A DNA stretch of 64,000 nt from Inia geoffrensis (Eukaryota > Chordata > Mammalia > Artiodactyla > Iniidae), in assembly GCA_036417435.1 (NCBI GenBank), contig CM070910.1, forward strand, positions 73,578,784 through 73,642,783. Direction: 5' to 3'. The notes under the pieces were generated by a model. It saw nothing but the letters and a program-made list of their open reading frames with translations, made no database searches and was not told the origin of the DNA. Of this stretch, positions 26,037 through 38,185 are shown piece by piece (the stretch's first letter is position 1; each line of letters starts with the position of its first letter). The position numbers and the translations under genes were made by a program.

Positions 26037-27771
26037 GTTTGGACAGGCACATTTAACTCTGATTTCCCTACAGAAAGCAGAATTCACCAAAGGCTCAGAG
26101 TGCCATACGGGAACGAGATTAGGGCCTGAATCAATTCTTCGGGTTTGCGGTCAGCTCACAAGAAAGCGAGTTGAGAAAAGGAGACTTTTTGCACTTTAAC
26201 TCACAATCCTGCAGAGTTCCAAATGACGCCTATCATCCAAAAATTTATTGAAGGAAGGCTGTGAAGAGGACTTGAACGCGACGCAGAATTGCAGAAACCA
26301 GATATCAGGTGTTAGATAAGAATTACTCTGAAAGCGTAGGAAAAGAGGCAGCAGTTCGACAGTGATGCACTTGGCCAAAAATCGCGTATCCGTTTTTTAC
26401 TGAATATATTCAGGAAAAAACGCATACGCCCTTTTTGGCCAACCAAGCAAGCCTGCAATGGAAATCCACACTACAATGAAGTCTCACTAACCACCGATCA
26501 AAAGGGCTGTCCGAAAAAAGTGTAAAATCCAGAGAGGCAGGACAGGCCATTCAGAACTGTCAGCCTTGTTATGCTGATGGGCGGGATGTAAATTGCCAAC
26601 AGCCACTCCGGAGAAGTGGAGGGTGTTTCCTGGAACAAAGTAAAAAACAAGCTAGTGAGCCCAGGGCACTTCCACTGATGGTGCTATAGATTCGGAAAAT
26701 TTAAATGTAAATACACAGCCACACCAATGTTTGGGGCTTCTCTGTGTACGGGAACCTTGACTATGGTACAACTTCAATAGCCCAGAAAGAGAAAAATGGA
26801 TATATAAGTTGAGGTACATCCCTACAATGGAATATCACTCAACAATGAAATCAATGGAAACAGACCAGTAGCAGCATAATGAGTGAATTTAGTTTCTATG
26901 ATTCTAAGTGAAATAAGGCACACAGAAAAAGAAACATCATAAGATATCACTAATACCGGGAATGGAAACACGGCTACGCATGAACTGCATTACAAAACAC
27001 AACGGAGTCTCACATTTACAAAAGAAACTTATGCTTGCTTAAGGGGAAAGGAGAGTGGGGAGGCTGCATAGATCCAGAGGTTGACATTAGGACAGATACC
27101 ATTCCATAAGCCAAATGTATATTAGACAAGACCTACTCCTTGCTCAACCATATGGACTCAACACCCCGTATTCAAAACCTAGGAATATACCTGACTATGA
27201 ATAAACTTAAAACCCATACATTTATACGTCTCCATAAGAAAATCATTTGTGTACAGCGGCGTACACACAGCAGTGTAAAGAAGATAAATCCCCTTATAAA
27301 AATAAATTTGAAAAAGAAATCACAAGGACTGTGAAATAGAGAGAAATTCTTAAATAAGTCCTTCAGGGCTTGTAAGGAATCTTGGATTTACCAGCTCTAC
27401 ATCCACAGCTGTGTGAGAGATAAGACTGGACACTTGGGGCTGATACTATTGGTGAGGGAATGCAGACCGTTTGAGGTAATGGTGCATGGTTCCAATTCCA
27501 CGGGTCCCAAATCTCCACGTTTCAGGGATTTATCCTTCAGCTAAAATATGCATGGAAAACCCCGAATATGGTCCACGAAGTGATCAGGCAAAATTTCTAA
27601 AACTCATCGCCATTTTCGCCCCGTGATAATGGAGTTTGCCGTTCCAGATGCGATATTAACGTTCTCCCCACTTGGAGAGTCAGTGCCTTTGACCTGTTGT
27701 TTGGCACACTTTGCAATTTCCGTGGAAGATGAACAGGAATAAGGAGAACCAATGAGCGGCTAACTCGATGT
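26037..27771 (+). repeat. Satellite monomer M16
   Basis: 1,735 bp, near-identical to M14 up to the L1 tail, then switches from CTTTTATAGG to CATTTATACG. Palindrome at 26371-26442 with four left-arm mismatches. Confidence 0.95.
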
Positions 27772-29507
27772 GTTTGGACAGGCACATTTAACTCTGATTT
27801 CCCTACAGAAAGAAGAATTCACCAAAGGCTCAGAGTGCCATACGGGAATGAGATTAGGGCCTGAATCAATTCTTCGGGTTTGCGGTCAGCTCACAAGAAA
27901 GCGAGTTGTGAAAAGGAGACTTTTGGCACTGTAACTCACAATCCTGCAGAGTTCCAAATGACGCCTATCATCCAAAAATTTATTGAAGGAAGGCTGTGAA
28001 GAGGACTTGAACGCGACGCAGAATTGCAGAAACCAGATATCAGGTGTTAGATAAGAATTGCTCTGAAAGCGTAGGAAAAGAGGCAGCAGTTCGACAGTGA
28101 TGCACTTGGCCAAAAAGCGCGTATACGTTTTTTCCTGAATATATTCAGGAGAAAACGCATACGCCCTTTTTGGCTAACCAAGCAAGCCTGCAATGGAAAT
28201 CTGCTCTACAATGAAGTCTCACTTCGCACCAATCAAAAGGGCCGTCCGAAAAAAGTGTAAAATCCAGAGAGGCAGGACAGGCCATGGAGAACCAGCAGCC
28301 TTGTTATGCTGATGGACGGGATGTAAATTGCCAACAGCCACTCTGGAGAAGTGGATGGTGTTTCCTGGAACAAAGAGAAATCCAAGCTAGAGAGCCTAGG
28401 GCACTTCCACTTATGGTGCTATAGATTCGGAAAATTTAAATGAAAAAGACACAGCCACACCAAAGTTTGTGGCTGCTCTGTGTACGGGAACCTTGACTAT
28501 GGTACAACTTCAATAGCCCAGAAAGAGAAAAATGGATATAGAAGTTGTGGTACATCCCTACAATGGAATATCACTCAACAATGAAATCAATGGCAACAGA
28601 CCAGTAGCAGCATAATGAGTGGATTTAGTTAGTATGATTCTAAGTGAAATAAGGCACACAGAAAAAGAAACATCATAATATATCACTAATACCGGGAATG
28701 TAAACACGGCTACGCATGAACTGCATTACAAAACACAACGGAGTCTCACATTTACAAAAGAAACTTATGCTTGATTAAGGGGAAAGGAGAGTGGGGAGGC
28801 TGCATAGAACCAGAGGTTGACATTAGGACAGATACCATTCCATAAGCCAAATGTATATTGGACAAGACCTACTCCTTGCTCAACCATATGGACTCAACAC
28901 CCCGTATTCAAAACCTAGGAATATACCTGACTATGAATAAACTTAAAACACATACATTTATAGGTCTCCATAAGAAAATCATTTGTGTACAGCGGCGTAC
29001 ACACAGCAGTGTAAAGAAGATAAATCCCCTTATAAAAATAAATTTGAAAAAGAAAACACAAGGACTGTGAAATAGAGAGAAATTCTTAAATAAGTCCTTC
29101 AGGGCTTGTAAGGAATCTTGGATTTACCAGCTCTACATCCACAGCTCTGTGAGAGATAAGACTGGACACTTGGGGCTGATACTATTGGTGAGGGAATGCA
29201 GACCGTTTGAGGTAATGGTGCATGGTTCCAATTCCACGGGTCCCAAATCTCCACGTTTCAGGGATTTATCCTTCAGGTAAAATATGCATGGAAAACCCAG
29301 AATATGGTCCACGAAGTGATCAGGCAAAATTTCTAAAACTCATCGCCATTTTTGCCCCGTGATAATGGAGTTTGCAGTTCCAGATGCGATATTAACGTTC
29401 TCCCCACTTGGAGAGTCAGTGTCTTTGACCTCTTGTTTGGCATAGTTTGCAATTTCCGTGGAAGATGAACAGGAATAAGGAGAACCAATGAGCGGCTAAC
29501 TCGATGT
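27772..29507 (+). repeat. Satellite monomer M17
   Basis: 1,736 bp. Palindrome at 28106-28177 with four mismatches (two in the left arm, CAGGAGAAAA and GGCTAA in the right). Confidence 0.95.
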
Positions 29508-31242
29508 GTTTGGACAGGCACATTGAACTCTGATTTCCCTACAGGAAGAAGAATTCACCAAAGGCTCAGCGTGCCATACCGGAACGAGATTAGGTCCTGA
29601 GGCAATTCTTGGGGTTTGTGGTCAGCTCACAAGAAAGCGAGTTGAGAAAAGGAGACTTTTGGCACTGTAACTCACAATCCTGCAGAGTTCCAAATGAACC
29701 CTATCATCCAAAAATTTATTGAAGGAAGGCTGTGAAGAGGATTTGAACGCGACGCAGAATTGCAGAAACCAGATATCAGGTGGTAGATAAGAATTGCTCT
29801 GAAAACATAGGAAAACAGGCAGCAGTTCGACAGTGATGCACTTGGCCAAAAAGGGCGTATGCGTTTTTTCCTGAATATATTCAGGAAAAAACGCATACGC
29901 CCTTTTTGGCCAACCAAGCAAGCCTGCAATGGGAATCCACACTACAATGAAGTCTCACTTCCCACCGATCAAAAGGGCCGTCCGAAAAATGTGTAAAATC
30001 CAGAGAGGAGGACAGTACATGGAGAACAAGCAGCCTTGTTATGCTGATGGACGGGATGTAAATTGCCAACAGCCACTCTGGAGAAGTGGATGGTGTTTCC
30101 TGGAACAAAGAGAAAACCAAGCTAGAGAGCCTAGGGCACTTCCACTTATGGTGCTATAGATTCGGAAAATTTAAATGAAAAAGACACAGCCACACCAAAG
30201 TTTGGGGCTGCTCTGTTTACGGGAACCTTGACTATGGTACAACTTCAATAGCCCAGAAAGAGAAAAATGGATATAGAAGTTGTGGTACATCCCTACAATG
30301 GAATATCACTCAACAATGAAATCATTGGCAACAGACCAGTAGCAGCATAATGAGTGGATTTAGTTAGTATGATTCTAAGTGAAATAAGGCACACAGAAAA
30401 AGAAACATCATAAGATATCACTAATATCGGGAATGTAAACACGGCTAGGCATGAACTGCATTACAAAACACAACGGAGTCTCACATTTACAAAAGAAACT
30501 TATGCTTGCTTAAGGGGAAAGGAGAGTGGGGAGGCTGCATAGAACCAGAGGTTGACATTAGGACAGATACCATTCCATAAGCCAAATGTATATTGGACAA
30601 GACCTACTCCTTGCTCAACCATATGGACTCAACACCCCGTATTCAAAACCTAGGAATATACCTGACTATGAATAAACTTAAAACCCATACATTTATACGT
30701 CTCCATAAGAAAATCATTTGTGTACAGCGGCGTACACACAGCAGTGTAAAGAAGACAAATCCCCTTATAAAAATAAATTTGAAAAAGAAAACACAAGGAC
30801 TGTGAAATAGAGAGAAATTCTTAAATAAGTCCTTCAGGGCTTGTAAGGAATCTTGGATTTACCAGCTCTACATCCACAGCTTTGTGAGAGATAAGACTGG
30901 ACACTTGGGGCTGATACTATTGGTGAGGGAATGCAGACCGTTTGAGGTAATGGTGCATGGTTCCAATTCCACGGGTCCCAAATCTCCACGTTTCAGGGAT
31001 TTATCCTTCAGCTAAAATATGCATGGAAAACCCCGAATATGGTCCACGAAGTGATCAGGCAATATTTCTAAAACTCATCGCCATTTTCGCCCCGTGATAA
31101 TGGAGTTTGCCGTTCCAGATGCGATATTAACGTTCTCCCCACTTGGAGAGTCAGTGCCTTTGACCTGTTGTTTGGCACACTTTGCAATTTCCGTGGAAGA
31201 TGAACAGGAATAAGGAGAACCAATGAGCGGCTAACTCGATGT
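29508..31242 (+). repeat. Satellite monomer M18
   Basis: 1,735 bp. M15 type with the CAGGGCTTG base restored. Perfect palindrome. Confidence 0.95.
29842..29913. repeat. Perfect 72 bp palindrome (M18)
   Basis: Identical to the M15 copy 5,205 bp upstream; no arm mismatch. Confidence 0.95.
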
Positions 31243-32977
31243 GTTTGGACAGGCACATTTAACTCTGATTTCCCTACAGAAAGCAGAATTCACCAAAGGC
31301 TCAGAGTGCCATACGGGAACGAGATTAGGGCCTGAATCAATTCTTCGGGTTTGCGGTCAGCTCACAGGAAAGCGAGTTGAGAAAAGGAGACTTTTTGCAC
31401 TTTAACTCACAATCCTGCAGAGTTCCAAATGACGCCTATCATCCAAAAATTTATTGAAGGAAGGCTGTGAAGAGGACTTGAACGCGACGCAGAATTGCAG
31501 AAACCAGATATCAGGTGTTAGATAAGAATTACTCTGAAAGCGTAGGAAAAGAGGCAGCAGTTCGACAGTGATGCACTTGGCCAAAAATCGCGTATCCGTT
31601 TTTTACTGAATATATTCAGGAAAAAACGCATACGCCCTTTTTGGCCAACCAAGCAAGCCTGCAATGGAAATCCACACTACAATGAAGTCTCACTAACCAC
31701 CGATCAAAAGGGCTGTCCGAAAAAAGTGTAAAATCCAGAGAGGCAGGACAGGCCATTCAGAACTGTCAGCCTTGTTATGCTGATGGGCGGGATGTAAATT
31801 GCCAACAGCCACTCCGGAGAAGTGGAGGGTGTTTCCTGGAACAAAGTAAAAAACAAGCTAGTGAGCCCAGGGCACTTCCACTGATGGTGCTATAGATTCG
31901 GAAAATTTAAATGAAAATACACAGCCACACCAATGTTTGGGGCTTCTCTGTGTACGGGAACCTTGACTATGGTACAACTTCAATAGCCCAGAAAGAGAAA
32001 AATGGATATATAAGTTGAGGTACATCCCTACAATGGAATATCACTCAACAATGAAATCAATGGAAACAGACCAGTAGCAGCATAATGAGTGAATTTAGTT
32101 TCTATGATTCTAAGTGAAATAAGGCACACAGAAAAAGAAACATCATAAGATATCACTAATACCGGGAATGGAAACACGGCTACGCATGAACTGCATTACA
32201 AAACACAACGGAGTCTCACATTTACAAAAGAAACTTATGCTTGCTTAAGGGGAAAGGAGAGTGGGGAGGCTGCATAGATCCAGAGGTTGACATTAGGACA
32301 GATACCATTCCATAAGCCAAATGTATATTAGACAAGACCTACTCCTTGCTCAACCATATGGACTCAACACCCCGTATTCAAAACCTAGGAATATACCTGA
32401 CTATGAATAAACTTAAAACCCATACATTTATACGTCTCCATAAGAAAATCATTTGTGTACAGCGGCGTACACACAGCAGTGTAAAGAAGATAAATCCCCT
32501 TATAAAAATAAATTTGAAAAAGAAATCACAAGGACTGTGAAATAGAGAGAAATTCTTAAATAAGTCCTTCAGGGCTTGTAAGGAATCTTGGATTTACCAG
32601 CTCTACATCCACAGCTGTGTGAGAGATAAGACTGGACACTTGGGGCTGATACTATTGGTGAGGGAATGCAGACCGTTTGAGGTAATGGTGCATGGTTCCA
32701 ATTCCACGGGTCCCAAATCTCCACGTTTCAGGGATTTATCCTTCAGCTAAAATATGCATGGAAAACCCCGAATATGGTCCACGAAGTGATCAGGCAAAAT
32801 TTCTAAAACTCATCGCCATTTTCACCCCGTGATAATGGAGTTTGCCGTTCCAGATGCGATATTAACGTTCTCCCCACTTGGAGAGTCAGTGCCTTTGACC
32901 TGTTGTTTGGCACACTTTGCAATTTCCGTGGAAGATGAACAGGAATAAGGAGAACCAATGAGCGGCTAACTCGATGT
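31243..32977 (+). repeat. Satellite monomer M19
   Basis: 1,735 bp, M16 type. Palindrome at 31577-31648 with four left-arm mismatches. Reads AAATGAAAATACAC where M16 has AAATGTAAATACAC. Confidence 0.95.
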
Positions 32978-34713
32978 GTTTGGACAGGCACATTTAACTC
33001 TGATTTCCCTACAGAAAGAAGAATTCACCAAAGGCTCAGAGTGCCATACGGGAACGAGATTAGGGCCTGAATCAATTCTTCGGGTTTGCGGTCAGCTCAC
33101 AAGAAAGCGAGTTGTGAAAAGGAGACTTTTGGCACTGTAACTCACAATCCTGCAGCGTTCCAAATGACGCCTATCATCCAAAAATTTATTGAAGGAAGGC
33201 TGTGAAGAGGACTTGAACGCGACGCAGAATTGCAGAAACCAGATATCAGGTGTTAGATAAGAATTGCTCTGAAAGCGTAGGAAAAGAGGCAGCAGTTCGA
33301 CAGTGATGCACTTGGCCAAAAAGCGCGTATACGTTTTTTCCTGAATATATTCAGGAGAAAACGCATACGCCCTTTTTGGCTAACCAAGCAAGCCTGCAAT
33401 GGAAATCTGCTCTACAATGAAGTCTCACTTCGCACCAATCAAAAGGGCCGTCCGAAAAAAGTGTAAAATCCAGAGAGGCAGGACAGGCCATGGAGAACCA
33501 GCAGCCTTGTTATGCTGATGGACGGGATGTAAATTGCCAACAGCCACTCTGGAGAAGTGGATGGTGTTTCCTGGAACAAAGAGAAATCCAAGCTAGAGAG
33601 CCTAGGGCACTTCCACTTATGGTGCTATAGATTCGGAAAATTTAAATGAAAAAGACACAGCCACACCAAAGTTTGTGGCTGCTCTGTGTACGGGAACCTT
33701 GACTATGGTACAACTTCAATAGCCCAGAAAGAGAAAAATGGATATAGAAGTTGTGGTACATCCCTACAATGGAATATCACTCAACAATGAAATCAATGGC
33801 AACAGACCAGTAGCAGCATAATGAGTGGATTTAGTTAGTATGATTCTAAGTGAAATAAGGCACACAGAAAAAGAAACATCATAATATATCACTAATACCG
33901 GGAATGTAAACACGGCTACGCATGAACTGCATTACAAAACACAACGGAGTCTCACATTTACAAAAGAAACTTATGCTTGATTAAGGGGAAAGGAGAGTGG
34001 GGAGGCTGCATAGAACCAGAGGTTGACATTAGGACAGATACCATTCCATAAGCCAAATGTATATTGGACAAGACCTACTCCTTGCTCAACCATATGGACT
34101 CAACACCCCGTATTCAAAACCTAGGAATATACCTGACTATGAATAAACTTAAAACCCATACATTTATAGGTCTCCATAAGAAAATCATTTGTGTACAGCG
34201 GCGTACACACAGCAGTGTAAAGAAGATAAATCCCCTTATAAAAATAAATTTGAAAAAGAAAACACAAGGACTGTGAAATAGAGAGAAATTCTTAAATAAG
34301 TCCTTCAGGGCTTGTAAGGAATCTTGGATTTACCAGCTCTACATCCACAGCTCTGTGAGAGATAAGACTGGACACTTGGGGCTGATACTATTGGTGAGGG
34401 AATGCAGACCGTTTGAGGTAATGGTGCATGGTTCCAATTCCACGGGTCCCAAATCTCCACGTTTCAGGGATTTATCCTTCAGGTAAAATATGCATGGAAA
34501 ACCCAGAATATGGTCCACGAAGTGATCAGGCAAAATTTCTAAAACTCATCGCCATTTTTGCCCCGTGATAATGGAGTTTGCAGTTCCAGATGCGATATTA
34601 ACGTTCTCCCCACTTGGAGAGTCAGTGTCTTTGACCTCTTGTTTGGCATAGTTTGCAATTTCCGTGGAAGATGAACAGGAATAAGGAGAACCAATGAGCG
34701 GCTAACTCGATGT
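32978..34713 (+). repeat. Satellite monomer M20
   Basis: 1,736 bp, M17 type. Palindrome at 33312-33383 with four mismatches. Private CAGCGTTCC near 33158. Confidence 0.95.
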
Positions 34714-36448
34714 GTTTGGACAGGCACATTGAACTCTGATTTCCCTACAGGAAGAAGAATTCACCAAAGGCTCAGCGTGCCATACCGGAACGAGATTAGG
34801 TCCTGAGGCAATTCTTGGGGTTTGTGGTCAGCTCACAAGAAAGCGAGTTGAGAAAAGGAGACTTTTGGCACTGTAACTCACCATCCTGCAGAGTTCCAAA
34901 TGAACCCTATCATCCAAAAATTTATTGAAGGAAGGCTGTGAAGAGGATTTGAACGCGACGCAGAATTGCAGAAACCAGATATCAGGTGGTAGATAAGAAT
35001 TGCTCTGAAAGCATAGGAAAACAGGCAGCAGTTCGACAGTGATGCACTTGGCCAAAAAGGGCGTATGCGTTTTTTCCTGAATATATTCAGGAAAAAACGC
35101 ATACGCCCTTTTTGGCCAACCAAGCAAGCCTGCAATGGGAATCCACACTACAATGAAGTCTCACTTCCCACCGATCAAAAGGGCCGTCCGAAAAATGTGT
35201 AAAATCCAGAGAGGAGGACAGTACATGGAGAACCAGCAGCCTTGTTATGCTGATGGACGGGATGTAAATTGCCAACAGCCACTCTGGAGAAGTGGATGGT
35301 GTTTCCTGGAACAAAGAGAAATCCAAGCTAGAGAGCCTAGGGCACTTCCACTTATGGTGCTATAGATTCGGAAAATTTAAATGAAAAAGACACAGCCACA
35401 CCAAAGTTTGGGGCTGCTCTGTGTACGGGAACCTTGACTATGGTGCAACTTCAATAGCCCAGAAAGAGAAAAATGGATATAGAAGTTGTGGTACATCCCT
35501 ACAATGGAATATCACTCAACAATGAAATCAATGGCAACAGACCAGTAGCAGCATAATGAGTGGATTTAGTTAGTATGATTCTAAGTGAAATAAGGCACAT
35601 AGAAAAAGAAACATCATAATATATCACTAACACCGGGAATGTAAACACGGCTACGCATGAACTGCATTACAAAACACAACGGAGTCTCACATTTACAAAA
35701 GAAACTTATGCTTGATTAAGGGGAAAGGAGAGTGGGGAGGCTGCATAGAACTAGAGGTTGACATTAGGACAGATACCATTCCATAAGCCAAATGTATATT
35801 GGACAAGACCTACTCCTTGCTCAACCATATGGACTCAACACCCCGTATTCAAAACCTAGGAATATACCTGACTATGAATAAACTTAAAACCCATACATTT
35901 ATAGGTCTCCATAAGAAAATCATTTGTGTACAGCGGCGTACACACAGCAGTGTAAATAAGCTAAATACCCTTATAAAAATAAATTTGAAAAAGAAAACAC
36001 AAGGACTGTGAAATAGAGAGAAATTCTTAAATAAGTCCTTCAGGGATTGTAAGGAATCTTGGATTTACCAGCTCTACATCCACAGCTGTGTGAGAGATAA
36101 GACTGGACACTTGGGGCTGATACTATTGGTGAGGGAATGCAGACCGTTTGAGGTAATGGTGCATGGTTCCAATTCCACGGGTCCCAAATCTCCACGTTTC
36201 AGGGATTTATCCTTCAGCTAAAATATGCATGGAAAACCCCGAATATGGTCCACGAAGTGATCAGGCAAAATTTCTAAAACTCATCGCCATTTTCGCCCCG
36301 TGATAATGGAGCTTGCCGTTCCAGATGCGATATTAACGTTCTCCCCACTTGGAGAGTCAGTGCCTTTGACCTGTTGTTTGGCACACTTTGCAATTTCCGT
36401 GGAAGATGAACAGGAATAAGGAGAACCAATGAGCGGCTAACTCGATGT
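34714..36448 (+). repeat. Satellite monomer M21
   Basis: 1,735 bp. Begins as M18 type with a perfect palindrome, then past 35230 takes M17/M20 states (GAGAAATCC, CTTGATTAAGG), so it is mosaic. Confidence 0.95.
35048..35119. repeat. Perfect 72 bp palindrome (M21)
   Basis: Identical to the M18 copy 5,206 bp upstream; the last perfect copy in the window. Confidence 0.95.
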
Positions 36449-38185
36449 GTTTGGACAGGCACATTGAACTCTGATTTCCCTACAGAAAGAAGAATTCACC
36501 AAAGGCTCAGAGTGCCATACGGGAACGAGATTAGGGCCTGAATCAATTCTTCGGGTTTGCGGTCAGCTCACAAGAAAGCGAGTTGAGAAAATGAGATTTT
36601 TGGCACTGTAACTCACAATCCTGCAGAGTTCCAAATGACGCCTATCATCCAAAAATTTATTGAAGGAAGGCTGTGAAGAGGACTTGAACGCGACGCAGAA
36701 TTGCAGAAACCAGATATCAGGTGTTAGATAAGAATTGCTCTGAAAGCGTAGGAAAAGAGGCAGCAGTTCGACAGTGATGCACTTGGCCAAAAAGCGCGTA
36801 TACGTTTTTTTCCTGAATATATTCAGGAAAAAACGCATACGCGCTTTTTGGCCAACCAAGCAAGCCTGCAATGGAAATCTGCACTACAATGAAGTCTCAC
36901 TTCGCACCAAACAAAAGGGCCGTCCGAAAAAAGTGTAAAATCCAGCGAGGCAGGACAGGCCATTCAGAACCGTCAGCCTTGTTATGCTGATGGGCGGGAT
37001 GTAAATTGCCAACAGCCAGTCTGGAGAAGTGGATGGTGTTTCCTGGAACAAAGAAAAAACCAAGCTAGAGAGCCTAGGGCACTTCCACTTATGGTGCTAT
37101 AGATTCGGAAAATTTAAATGAAAAAGACACAGCCACACCAAAGTTTGGGGCTGCTCTGTGTATGGGAACCTTGACTATGGTACAACTTCAATAGCCCAGA
37201 AAGAGAAAAATGGATATAGAAGTTGTGGTACATCCCTACAATGGAATATCACTCAACAATGAAATCAATGGCCACAGACCAGTAGCAGCATAATGAGTGG
37301 ATTTAGTTACGATGATTCTAAGTGAAATAAGGCACACAGAAAAAGAAACATCATAAGATATCACTAATACCGGGAATGTAAACACGGCTATGCATGAACT
37401 GCATTACAAAACACAACGGAGTCTCACATTTACAAAATAAACTTATGCTTGCTTAAGGGGAAAGGAGAGTGAGGAGGCTGTATAGAACCAGATGTTGACA
37501 TTAGGACAGATACCATTCCATAAGCCAAATATATATTAGACAAGACCTACTCCTTGCTCAACCAAATGGACTCAACACCCCGTATTCAAAACCTAGGAAT
37601 ATACCTGAGTATGAATAAACTTAAAACACATACATTTATAGGTCTCCATAAGAAAATCATTTGTGTACAGCGGCGTACACACAGCAGTGTAAATAAGCAA
37701 TATCCCCTTATAAAAATAAATTTGAAAAAGAAAATATAAGTACTGTGAAGTAGAGACAAATTCTTAAATAAGTCCTTCAGGGCTTGTAAGGAATATTGGA
37801 TTTACCACCTCTACATCCACAGCTGTGTGAGAGATAAGACTGTACACTTGGGGCTGATACTATTGGTGAGGGAATGCAGACCGTTTGAGGTAATGGTGCA
37901 TGGTTCCAATTACACGGGTCCCAAATCTCCACGTTTCAGGGATTTATCCTTCAGGTAAAATATGCATGGAAAACCCAGAATATGGTCCACAAAGTGATCA
38001 GGCAAAATTTCTAAAACTCATCGCCAGTTTCGCCCCGTGATAATGGAGTTTGCCGTTCCAGATGCGATATTAACGTTCTCCCCACTTGGAGAGTCAGTGC
38101 CTTTGACCTCTTGTTTGGCACAGTTTGCAATTTCCGTGGAAGATGAACAGGAATAAGGAGAACCAATGAGCGGCTAACTCGATGT
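36449..38185 (+). repeat. Satellite monomer M22
   Basis: 1,737 bp. Holds the arm-matched palindrome at 36783-36855. The last monomer with the full AAAAAGACAC run; its L1 tail has AATATAAGTACTG at 37734, a private variant. Confidence 0.95.
36783..36855. repeat. Palindrome with matched arm changes (M22)
   Basis: 73 bp because the T run has seven T. The left arm has G to C at 36795 and the right arm has C to G at 36843, which are exact partners, so pairing is kept. One mismatch remains in the TATACG / CGCATA pair. M10, M17 and M20 carry the left change without the right one. Confidence 0.9.

Larger units (their letters stand above)
23656..27219 (+). repeat. Dimer higher-order repeat, second copy (offset 3,469 bp)
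   Basis: Contains M15 and most of M16. The copies overlap by about 95 bp because the similarity is slightly longer than two monomers, as expected of a true tandem dimer. Confidence 0.9.
24174..30024 (+). repeat. Trimer higher-order repeat, first copy (M15-M17 and into M18)
   Basis: Matches 29379-35230 at an offset of 5,205 to 5,206 bp, with roughly a dozen substitutions noticed and one indel (the missing C in CAGGGTTGTAAGG of M15). The three monomers carry, in order, an intact palindrome, an AAAAATCGCG arm and an AAAAAGCGCG arm. Confidence 0.88.
29379..35230 (+). repeat. Trimer higher-order repeat, second copy (M18-M20 and into M21)
   Basis: The match ends in M21 where GAACCAGCAG replaces GAACAAGCAG near 35231, which marks the right edge of the trimer family. 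Edges are approximate to tens of bases. Confidence 0.88.
13889..38185 (+). repeat. Subarray C: monomers M9-M22, higher-order repeats of two and three monomers
   Basis: All start GGACAGGCAC and most carry CAGCGGCG in the L1 tail. Three recurring monomer types can be told apart. One has an intact palindrome (M13, M15, M18, M21). One has AAAAATCGCGTATCCG in the left arm (M14, M16, M19). One has AAAAAGCGCGTATACG (M10, M17, M20, M22). They are arranged in duplicated blocks, listed separately. Confidence 0.85.
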
